Shown here piece after piece: positions 51,726 to 58,120 of a DNA stretch of 58,120 bases. The DNA lies in assembly GCA_913041415.1 (NCBI GenBank), contig CAJWHS010000006.1, positions 1 through 58,120 of the forward strand, given 5' to 3'. The stretch is from an uncultured Acidimicrobiaceae bacterium (GTDB taxonomy: Bacteria > Actinomycetota > Acidimicrobiia > Acidimicrobiales > Aldehydirespiratoraceae). The position numbers were made by a program, and so were the translations under genes. Under the pieces are notes generated by a model. It saw nothing but the letters and a program-made list of their open reading frames with translations, was not told where the DNA came from and searched no databases. The stretch's first letter is position 1; each line of letters starts with the position of its first letter.

Positions 51726-52964
51726 TCAATCGAGTGCTCGTTCGAAGAAGTGGGTGGCGTGCGGGTCGTCATTGAATCGATCGACGGCACCGAAGCCGGA
51801 CGACTCGTAGAGCGCGATCGCCTCGACGAGCGTCTCGTTGGTGTCGAGCCGGACTCGATCGACACCCAGCGACCGGGCCTCGTCCATGAGATGGCCGAGC
51901 AGCGCGCGGCCGAGCCCCCGACCGCGTACGTCGGAACGCAGCCACATCCGTTTGATGTCGATCACCGCAGGGTCGGAACGTTTGAGCGCGCCGCACCCCA
52001 CCGGGTGACCGTCGAGACGGATGACGACGAAGAGTCCGTTCGGTGGCGAGACCTCCTCGACGTTGGTGGACTGCACCGTGCCACGATCGAGGCCGTAAAC
52101 GAAACGGGTGTCGAGTTCGGCGTAGTACTGCTCGAGACACCACTGGGCGTCAGCGCTCCCTGCGGGCTCACGATGCAGCACAGGACGGTCGGCAACGTGG
52201 GCGACGAGGGCATCGACAAGGCCAGGGATCGTGTGGGGATCGGCTTCGACGTGGACATCGAAGCCACGCTCGGCAGCGACGGCAGAGGTCGCCGGACCGA
52301 TCGACGCAACGATCTTCGGGAGCCCGTCGACACCGATGGCGTCGACGAGCGAATCGACCGCCGAACCGGAGGTGAAGACGGCGGCATCCGCCGCAGCGCA
52401 GGCGAGATGACCGCTGTCGTCGATGTCGGTAGAGACCGTGCGGTAGGCGATGACCTCGTCAACGTTCCAACCCATCATCCGCAGATGGATCGGCAGGGTC
52501 TCGCGGGCAACCTCGGCTCGGGCGAGCACGACCCGACCACCGGCAATCGGCGGTGCGGGGAACGCAGCAGCGAGACCCTCGGCGATTGCGTCGGCAGGCA
52601 CGAGGTCGACGGGGAGACCGAGCGACTCGGCCCGATCGCGGGTTCCAGGACCGACCACGGCGACTCGAACGCCATCGGCGAGTGGGCGCTCACCAAGCGC
52701 CTCGGCCACCTTTGCGGCACCGTTGGGCGAGGTGACCGCAACCCAATCGCCATTGCGCAGGACCCGCAAAGCCGTGCGAAGTCCGACACCGCCATCGAGC
52801 GGATCGGTGATCTCGATGACCGGAACCGATACCGCTTCGGCGCCCTGCGCCTCCAGTGCCTCGACGAGCGATGCCGCCTGGTCGCGAGGTCGGGTGACCA
52901 CGATGCGGAGCCCGCAGAGCGGGCCGGCAATGACAGGTTCGGGCGGCGGAGTCATCGCCGTCAT
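51726..52964 (-). CDS. hemD: Uroporphyrinogen-III synthase fused to a GNAT acetyltransferase domain
   Basis: Residues about 15-258 of this 412-residue protein are HemD: GLRIVVTRPRDQAASLVEAL, GDWVAVTSPNGA, VAVVGPGTRDRAESLG, DAAVFTSGSAVDSLV, PKIVASIGPATSAVAAERGF and HTIPGLVDALV. HemD closes hydroxymethylbilane to uroporphyrinogen III. Residues about 260-412 are a GNAT domain: FVVIRLDGHPVGCGALKR, the acetyl-CoA loop RGRGLGRALLGHL and ALYESSGFGAVDRF. The two domains are in one uninterrupted frame. The start is ATG 52964 (a second ATG is at 52955), 10 bases after hemC. The target of the acetyltransferase is unknown. Confidence 0.85.
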   Translation of the reverse strand: MTAMTPPPEPVIAGPLCGLRIVVTRPRDQAASLVEALEAQGAEAVSVPVIEITDPLDGGVGLRTALRVLRNGDWVAVTSPNGAAKVAEALGERPLADGVRVAVVGPGTRDRAESLGLPVDLVPADAIAEGLAAAFPAPPIAGGRVVLARAEVARETLPIHLRMMGWNVDEVIAYRTVSTDIDDSGHLACAAADAAVFTSGSAVDSLVDAIGVDGLPKIVASIGPATSAVAAERGFDVHVEADPHTIPGLVDALVAHVADRPVLHREPAGSADAQWCLEQYYAELDTRFVYGLDRGTVQSTNVEEVSPPNGLFVVIRLDGHPVGCGALKRSDPAVIDIKRMWLRSDVRGRGLGRALLGHLMDEARSLGVDRVRLDTNETLVEAIALYESSGFGAVDRFNDDPHATHFFERALD

Positions 52965-52974
52965 CGTGCCGCGC

Positions 52975-53871
52975 TCAGCGGAGATCGGCCAGCAGGTCGC
53001 GGCCACCGCGTTCGTCGAGCAGGAAGCGGGCGACCGCCCGACCGAGTTGATCGGGATTGGTGCCGACCCGGCGTTCACGGATCAGGACCCGGCCATCAAG
53101 CGACGCCAGCATGCCGGTGATCTCGATGCCGTCACCACCAAGGGTTGCGTGTGCACCGGCGGGGAGATCGCAGTCGCCGTCGAGTTCGTGAAGAAAGGCC
53201 CGCTCAGCGTCGACGACACGCCGGGTGTCGACATGTTGGATCGCACGCAGCACAGCGATCGTCTCGGTGTCGTCCGCACGGCACTCGATGGCGAGGGCGC
53301 CCTGGGCGACCTGCGGGAGCATGATCGACGGGTCGAGCCGGTCGACTGGGGTCGAAAGGTCGAGCTCAAGACGGTCGATCGCTGCGGCCGCCATCACGAT
53401 CGCGTCGAAACCGCCGGACTCGAGCTTCTCCAGCCGAGTCTGAATGTTGCCGCGCAGCTCGGAGAAGATGAGGTCGGGTCGATGCCAAGCCAGCTGGGCC
53501 CGGCGACGAACCGAGCCAGTAGCGATGTGCGCACCGGGAGGCAGCGACGCCCAGAATGCGCCGACGAGCGCGTCGCGTGCATCGGCTCGGGCCGGTACGC
53601 AGACGAGCACGAGACCATCGGGCGTAACCGCTGGGAGGTCCTTCCCAGAGTGCACGGCGAAGTCGGCTCGACCGTCGAGCACGGCGGCCTGAACCTCCTT
53701 AACGAACACGCCCTTGCCACCCATCGAGTGGATCGGCACGTCGGTGTTGCGGTCGCCGACGGTCGAGACGATGACCTCGTCGATCTCACACTCGAGCTGC
53801 GAAGCCACGTAACTCGTCTGCCACAAGGCCAACGCACTCCCGCGCGTGGCTGCTCGCAACTGCATCCCCAT
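52975..53871 (-). CDS. hemC: Porphobilinogen deaminase (hydroxymethylbilane synthase)
   Basis: The 298-residue enzyme joins four porphobilinogen units. It has ATRGSALALWQT, GGKGVFVKEVQAAVLDGRADFAVHSGKDLP (catalytic Asp region), GSVRRRAQL and DGDCDLPAGAHATL, whose cysteine binds the dipyrromethane cofactor. The latter motif differs from the usual GGCxxPxGxxA but keeps the cysteine. ATGs at 53871 and 53865 both fit; the upstream frame lies inside hemA. Confidence 0.95.
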   Translation of the reverse strand: MGMQLRAATRGSALALWQTSYVASQLECEIDEVIVSTVGDRNTDVPIHSMGGKGVFVKEVQAAVLDGRADFAVHSGKDLPAVTPDGLVLVCVPARADARDALVGAFWASLPPGAHIATGSVRRRAQLAWHRPDLIFSELRGNIQTRLEKLESGGFDAIVMAAAAIDRLELDLSTPVDRLDPSIMLPQVAQGALAIECRADDTETIAVLRAIQHVDTRRVVDAERAFLHELDGDCDLPAGAHATLGGDGIEITGMLASLDGRVLIRERRVGTNPDQLGRAVARFLLDERGGRDLLADLR

Positions 53872-53881
53872 GAGCGCCGAC

Positions 53882-55144
53882 TCAATCGAGGTCGAAGAGA
53901 TCGCGAAGCGAGTCGGCAAGGCGATCGCCCCGAGCGTGACCGGCGGCATCCTTGAGCCGGATGGTGGGCTCGTGCAGCAGCTTGTTCACGATGCCCCGAG
54001 CCATTGCCTCAACGGCTTCGCGCTGCGACGCATCGAGATCGGAGAGCTTGCCGTCGAACCGGGCGAGTTCGACGTCAGCGATGTCGCTGCCCCGCGTGCG
54101 GAGCTGGGCGATGAGCGGCGCCACCTCACGAGCGGAGGTGACGGTGCGATAGCGATCGACCTCTTCACCGACGATCGTCTCGACGTTGCCGACGACGCGG
54201 GTCCGGGAGGCCATTTGCTGCTCGACGAATACACCGATGTCGTCCATGTCGAGGAGCGTGACGCCGGGCAGTTCGCCCGCGCGGGGGTCGACGTCGCGCG
54301 GAACAGCAACATCGACGATCACGAGTTCGCGACCATTGCGGCTCGAGATGAAACCGGCGATCTCGCCGCTCTCGAGGATGAGCTGCTGGGCACCCGTGGT
54401 CGTGACGAGCATATCGACGGCGACGAGGGCGTCGCCCACGGCATCGAGACTCACGGCGGTGCCACCGCACGCCTCGGCGAGCGCCACGGCGTTCTCCCAG
54501 GTGCGGTTGGCGACGAAGACGTCGGAGGTGCCGGCCGCAGCCAGCGACTTGACGGTTCCCTCGGCCATCTCGCCGGCACCGAGCACGAACACGGTGCGGC
54601 CGTCGAGGCCGCCGAGTTGCTCGGCGGCGAGGGCGACGGCAGCTTGGCTGACCGACGCGATGCCGCGACCGATCGCCGTATCGGTGCGGGCCCGCTTCCC
54701 TGTCTCGACTGCGTGACGGAAGAGCGGGCCGAGCGTGGAGCCGACCGTGCCGTGTTCGGCCGAACGCTCCCAGGCGGTGCGAACCTGCCCGAGGATCTCG
54801 TGCTCGCCGATCACGGCGGAGTCAAGACCGGCGGTCACCGAGAACAGATGGCGGATCGCTTCGGTGTCGTGGAGTGCGTAGAGGTGGTCGTTGACGTCTT
54901 CGGGAGCAAGCCCAGCATGCCGTCCGAAGTACTCGCGGATGTCCTGGTAGCCACCGTGGAACTTCTCGGCATAGGCGTAGATCTCGACCCGGTTGCAGGT
55001 CGATAACACGATTACCTCACTCAGGTGATCGGCGGATCCGAGGTCGGCGAGCGCCTTGGGGATGTCGTCGGGCGCGATCGTCATCCGCTCGAGAATCGAG
55101 AGCGGGGTCGACCGGTGGTTACAACCGATGGCGACGATCGACAC
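53882..55144 (-). CDS. hemA: Glutamyl-tRNA reductase
   Basis: The 420-residue enzyme reduces glutamyl-tRNA to glutamate 1-semialdehyde. It has GCNHRSTPLSILERM, the catalytic cysteine in VLSTCNRVEIYAY, GLDSAVIGEHEILGQVRTAW and the NADPH-binding VFVLGAGEMAEGTVKSLAA. The C-terminal dimerisation domain is complete (LDASQREAVEAMARGIVNKLLHEP). The start is GTG with GGAG about 10 bases upstream. It lies 163 bases after rex. Confidence 0.95.
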   Translation of the reverse strand: MSIVAIGCNHRSTPLSILERMTIAPDDIPKALADLGSADHLSEVIVLSTCNRVEIYAYAEKFHGGYQDIREYFGRHAGLAPEDVNDHLYALHDTEAIRHLFSVTAGLDSAVIGEHEILGQVRTAWERSAEHGTVGSTLGPLFRHAVETGKRARTDTAIGRGIASVSQAAVALAAEQLGGLDGRTVFVLGAGEMAEGTVKSLAAAGTSDVFVANRTWENAVALAEACGGTAVSLDAVGDALVAVDMLVTTTGAQQLILESGEIAGFISSRNGRELVIVDVAVPRDVDPRAGELPGVTLLDMDDIGVFVEQQMASRTRVVGNVETIVGEEVDRYRTVTSAREVAPLIAQLRTRGSDIADVELARFDGKLSDLDASQREAVEAMARGIVNKLLHEPTIRLKDAAGHARGDRLADSLRDLFDLD

Positions 55145-55215
55145 GGGACAAGTACTCCAAGGGCAAAGCCGACGGCCCAGGGCAGCAGGGCCAATACCAG
55201 AACGCTATCGGACAT
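55081..55215 (-). CDS. Possible small membrane peptide between rex and hemA
   Basis: The rex-hemA gap (55145-55307) contains an ATG-started frame for 44 residues: MSDSVLVLALLPWAVGFALG then a short basic tail, giving one good transmembrane helix. It runs into the start of hemA in another frame and its ribosome binding site is weak. The frame stays open with Arg-rich sequence upstream of the ATG. It may be chance. Confidence 0.25.
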   Translation of the reverse strand: MSDSVLVLALLPWAVGFALGVLVPCRSSPSVVTTGRPRSRFSSG

Positions 55216-55307
55216 CCACCCCAGAAACCGGATCGGGCGACGGGTGTCACGACGGGCATACTCGCTCGCTTCGCGGCGCCGATGACGGAGGAACCTGGCG
55301 GCTGGGG

Positions 55308-55955
55308 TCAGGAGTCTTCGGCGATCCGAACGCGGTGCAGATGGAAACCGAGAATCTGGAGTTCGGTGACGAGATCGACCGATCTGATCTCGACCTCGTC
55401 AGGCGCCGAGAGCACCGTCGGGGCGAAGCTCATGATCGACGTGACACCTGCGGCCACCAACGCATCAGCGGTGCCCTGGGCAGCTTCGGGCGGGGTCGAG
55501 ATCACGCCGATGGCGACGTTGAGGCGGTGGACGATGTCGCCGAGTTCGCCGGGCGCGTGCACCGGGACGCCGTCGACGACCGTGCCGATCTTGTCCAGGT
55601 CGGAATCGGTGGCCGCCACCACGGGGAAGCCGCAATCCGTGAAGCCGATGTGGTTGGCAAGCGCCCGTCCGAGGTTGCCCATGCCGCATACGACAACGGG
55701 CCAGACGTTGGCGACGCCAAGCGCCTGACTTATCTGGAACCGAAGGAAAGCGGAGTCATAGCCTACGCCCCGAGTGCCGTAGGTGCCGAGGTGTGACAGG
55801 TCCTTGCGAACCTTGGCGGCGTTGACGCCGGCGAGATCGGCGAGTTCGTCGGACGACACCGTTGCCGTCACCCCGACGGGGAACGCGTCGAGGCCCCGCA
55901 GGTAAAGCGGGAGTCGAGCCACGGTGGCTTCAGGGATCCGACCAAGGGGCGCCAT
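55308..55955 (-). CDS. rex: Redox-sensing transcriptional repressor Rex
   Basis: The 215-residue repressor senses NADH/NAD+. It has an N-terminal winged helix (RLPLYLRGLDAF, then VSSDELADLAGVNAAKVRKDLSHLGTYGTRGVGY) and a Rossmann domain with VVVCGMGNLGRALANH (GxGxxG) and the DSDLDKIG acidic strand end. It ends with the swapped helix (EIRSVDLVTELQILGFHL). NADH binding releases it from DNA. A Rex operator set lies over its own promoter, and hemA follows downstream, so it likely autoregulates and may control the hem genes. Confidence 0.95.
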   Translation of the reverse strand: MAPLGRIPEATVARLPLYLRGLDAFPVGVTATVSSDELADLAGVNAAKVRKDLSHLGTYGTRGVGYDSAFLRFQISQALGVANVWPVVVCGMGNLGRALANHIGFTDCGFPVVAATDSDLDKIGTVVDGVPVHAPGELGDIVHRLNVAIGVISTPPEAAQGTADALVAAGVTSIMSFAPTVLSAPDEVEIRSVDLVTELQILGFHLHRVRIAEDS

Positions 55956-55961
55956 CGCCCC

Positions 55962-55967
55962 ACGCTA
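55962..55967 (-). promoter_or_regulatory. -10 box TAGCGT for rex (leaderless)
   Basis: On the minus strand TAGCGT ends 6 bases before the rex ATG. TTGTGA of the Rex site, 18 bases upstream, can serve as -35. Confidence 0.5.
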
Positions 55968-55973
55968 GACACC

Positions 55974-56012
55974 TTGTGCATCAGTTCACAAGAGTCTTCA
56001 CAAGTTCACAAG
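55974..56012 (-). promoter_or_regulatory. Rex operator with three tandem half-sites at the rex promoter
   Basis: The plus strand at 55974-55991 reads TTGTGCATCAGTTCACAA, 13 of 14 fixed positions of the Rex consensus. TTCACAAG occurs three times in the same direction (55985-55992, 55997-56004, 56005-56012), so extra half-sites continue upstream. The palindrome overlaps the presumed -35 box of rex, fitting autorepression. The outermost half-site overlaps the end of the neighbouring pseudogene. Confidence 0.65.
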
Positions 56013-56997
56013 TGAGCGACAGCGATCCCCGATTCACCCTCGACCGCGAAGAACAGCCACCACGTCCCGTCGCCGGGATCGCAGAACAGGCACGGACCGC
56101 GTAGCTGATTGACCGGCTCGTTGACGGCGCCACAGATCGACGGCACACGGCTCGTCGGCCCCTCATGGGCATTTTCGCGGGGCAGCACCTCGACCGGCTC
56201 GTCGATCTCGCGCCAGCGCTCCCACGGCCCCGCGATCGACACGCGCGAGCGCACGATGCGATCGGGTGCGTCACCGACCCGAGTCTAGGACACCTCGAGT
56301 TCGGCGCCGGCAGCTCCTTCGACGACCCGCACTGCACTGTGGCGCATGTCGGGCCCAAACAGTGTGAGCCCCTCCTCGAACCCGGTACGGCCATCACGGG
56401 ACCGGAAGAACCGGCCCGGCATGGCGAGGGCATGCCAACAGCCGTTGTGACGAAAGCACCGAAAGTACGACGGGCCGTGGGTCTCAGGAGCCGCCTGGAA
56501 GTGGGTCCCGTCGCTCGACACGGCCACCCGCGTTCGCTGATCACCGAGCGCCTCGGAACCGTGCAGGTACATCACGATCTCGTGCCGGTCATCGTCGACG
56601 TGCACGTCAGGCGAGGCGATGTGGGCGGTGAGAAGGTCATCGCGCAGCGAGGCCGGCATCTGATCATCGAGCGCCTCGCGATAGCGGGTTGTTATCCGCT
56701 CAAACGTCTCGGCATCGATCACGAGATCCTCAACGAGGAAGCCGGAGTCGACCAGCTGCAGCGAGCCAGGCTCGTGGATGATCCGCGGCCCCTCGATTGC
56801 GTCGCCATGGGCGAGCCGGTGAAGGAGCCCTTGCGGTCGGCGAAGTAGCAGAGGCACCGACCGAGCGGACCGACCAGCCACGCAGGCGCACGGATGACCG
56901 ATGGACCCTGAATGTTGATGCCGATGCTGGGATGACTGGCTGGCGTCATGATCGGGGCGTCGCCGACGCACTCGACCCGAACATCCCGCTCGCTCAC
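56006..56997 (-). pseudogene. Disrupted beta-propeller (GH43-like) protein gene
   Basis: One protein of about 330 residues is spread over two frames and an in-frame stop. It starts with GTG at 56997 (overlapping the ligase stop by 4 bases), reads MTPASHPSIGINIQGPSVIR and LGRCLCYFADRKGSF, then needs a +1 base correction near 56817-56821 (TTCACCGG where TTCATCCGG is expected) to continue as RLAHGDAIEGPRIIHEPGSL, ASPDVHVDDDRHEIVMYLHG and RFFRSRDG. A TAG at 56285-56287 interrupts ...AELEVS/TRVGDAPDRIVRSRVSI..., after which the same frame runs to 56006 (LRGPCLFCDPGDGTWWLFFA). The repeated aromatic/Asp pattern suggests a glycoside hydrolase-like propeller; no enzyme activity is known to me. Confidence 0.7.
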
Positions 56998-58120
56998 GCG
57001 CCGAGTTCTCGCCGGATGATCTTGCCGCCAAGCCCCCGAGGGATCTCGTCGACGAGGTCGATCTTGGTCGGGCACTTGTAACGGGCGAGCTCGGTGGCGC
57101 ACCACTCGATCAGGTCGTCCTCTTCGAGGACTCGACCCGGCTCGGCCGCGATGAATGCCTTGACCGACTCGCCGGTGTGCGGGTGGGGCACGCCGACGAC
57201 ACCCGATTCGACGACGCCCGGGTGGGCGTTGAGCACCCGCTCGACCTCCGCAGGGAAGACGTTGAAGCCCGACACGATGATGAGGTCCTTGGCCCGGTCG
57301 ACGATGTAGACGAACCCGTCGTCGTCGACCACGGCAATGTCCCCGGTGTGCAACCAGCCCTGCGGATCGATCGCCCGAGCGGTGGCCTCTGGGTCGTCAA
57401 GGTAGCCAGCGAAGACATTGTCACCGCGAACGAGGACCTCACCTTCGTCGCCGATGTAGGCATCGTCGCCTGCGGCATCGACGATGCGGACTTCCATGCC
57501 GGCCATGGGGCGGCCGATCGACCCGATCGGGGTGCCGTCGTCGGTTGCGCGGGTGACGCCTGGGGCGGCTTCGGTCAGGCCGTAGCCCTCGAGGATCCGC
57601 ACGCCGAAACGACCCGCCACTTCCTCAACGACCCGATTGGGCAGCATGGCGGCACCCGACACGGCGATGCGGATGGTCTTCAGCGCATCGTCGGCGACGA
57701 GGTCGACCTGACTCAGCGCAGCCCACATCGTGGGCGGACCGACCAGCACCGAGATCTGCTCGTCGGCGATCGTCTCGAAGACGGTCATTGGGTCGAAACG
57801 CTCCTGCAGCACCAGGGTGGCCCCCGCATAGAGGCTCAGGTTAAGGATCGAGTTGAGCCCCATGATGTGAAAGAGCGGCAGGACACACAGACCGATGTCG
57901 TCGGGGCGGACGACCTTGCCGCTGGTCGCCATGTTCTGACGGAGGTTGGCGCCCAGGTTGCCGTGGGTGAGCATGGCGGCCTTCGGTGCGCCGGCGGTAC
58001 CGCTGGTGAACATGAGGCAGGCGAGATCGCCATCAGCGCGCTCGACCATCGGGGCCGTTGCCCGGCGGCAGCCAGCACAGTCCAGATAAGCTGCTGATGG
58101 TGCGTGTGCGAGAGAGATAG
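56994..58120 (-). CDS. AMP-binding acyl-CoA ligase, C-terminal part (5' end outside window)
   Basis: The frame is open to the window edge, so the N-terminus is missing. It has the ATP-binding loop LMFTSGTAGAPKAAMLTHGN (P-loop of the ANL superfamily), ILEGYGLTEAAPGV, GWLHTGDIAVVDDDGFVYIVDRAKDLIIVSGFNVFPAEVE (hinge Asp and A8 motif) and the catalytic lysine in GLGGKIIRREL. Such enzymes activate fatty or other carboxylic acids as acyl-AMP and transfer them to CoA. The chain-length preference cannot be read from this part. Its stop overlaps the start of the disrupted gene. Confidence 0.9.
   Translation of the reverse strand, partial: ISLAHAPSAAYLDCAGCRRATAPMVERADGDLACLMFTSGTAGAPKAAMLTHGNLGANLRQNMATSGKVVRPDDIGLCVLPLFHIMGLNSILNLSLYAGATLVLQERFDPMTVFETIADEQISVLVGPPTMWAALSQVDLVADDALKTIRIAVSGAAMLPNRVVEEVAGRFGVRILEGYGLTEAAPGVTRATDDGTPIGSIGRPMAGMEVRIVDAAGDDAYIGDEGEVLVRGDNVFAGYLDDPEATARAIDPQGWLHTGDIAVVDDDGFVYIVDRAKDLIIVSGFNVFPAEVERVLNAHPGVVESGVVGVPHPHTGESVKAFIAAEPGRVLEEDDLIEWCATELARYKCPTKIDLVDEIPRGLGGKIIRRELGA

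Noticed and set aside
53135..53180. HemC lacking its cofactor cysteine
   Set aside because: The surrounding motif is divergent (GDCDLPAG), but the cysteine is present.

Overview
The window is GC-rich bacterial chromosome, densely packed, with many GTG starts, many 4-bp stop/start overlaps and very short intergenic gaps. Gene content points to an actinobacterium outside the classical Streptomyces/Mycobacterium group, most likely Acidimicrobiia (Ilumatobacter-like). This is inferred from the complex I and bc-complex layout, an MpaB-type oxygenase, Rex and leaderless promoters; no rRNA or marker gene confirms it. I see no tRNA, rRNA, CRISPR array, IS element or phage gene.

Layout. (1) 1-10119: a mixed metabolic region in both orientations: end of an FAD oxidoreductase, an esterase, a small membrane protein, flavin reductase, hydantoinase A-type ATPase, nitroreductase, MpaB-family oxygenase, MazG-like pyrophosphohydrolase, aspartate-semialdehyde dehydrogenase (asd), an HD-domain protein, an SDR, an NTF2-like protein and a TetR regulator. 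(2) 10191-21881, minus strand: an 11-subunit complex I operon nuoABCDHIJKLMN without nuoEFG, ending in a MidA/NDUFAF7-type methyltransferase. (3) 22059-44527, minus strand: a near-continuous unit that starts with a bc-type quinol:cytochrome c reductase (three-helix membrane protein, 2x[4Fe-4S] ferredoxin, split cytochrome b, Rieske protein, diheme cytochrome c, membrane protein), runs into a complete 14-gene nuoA-N operon and ends with a small membrane protein. (4) 44832-47396, plus strand: a cytochrome c-like protein with an altered heme motif, then pgi. (5) 47779-55955, minus strand: a phosphotransferase and a YceI-like protein, then the heme genes hemL, a HAD hydrolase, hemD fused to a GNAT domain, hemC, hemA and the NADH sensor rex. 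(6) 56006-58120: a broken beta-propeller-type gene and the 3' part of an acyl-CoA ligase.

How it fits together. The window encodes the NADH-to-quinone and quinol-to-cytochrome c part of a respiratory chain, plus tetrapyrrole synthesis for its hemes and the Rex redox sensor. An 18-bp Rex-like operator lies at the rex promoter, and a closely similar one (14 of 18 bases identical) abuts the -10 box of the bc/complex I unit, so the window appears to hold both the regulator and its main target. The two complex I sets differ in quinone-site residues. Only the NuoD encoded with the NDUFAF7-like methyltransferase keeps the arginine that NDUFAF7 methylates in mitochondria. Many single genes have a TANNNT box 6-9 bases before the start codon, which predicts leaderless mRNAs.
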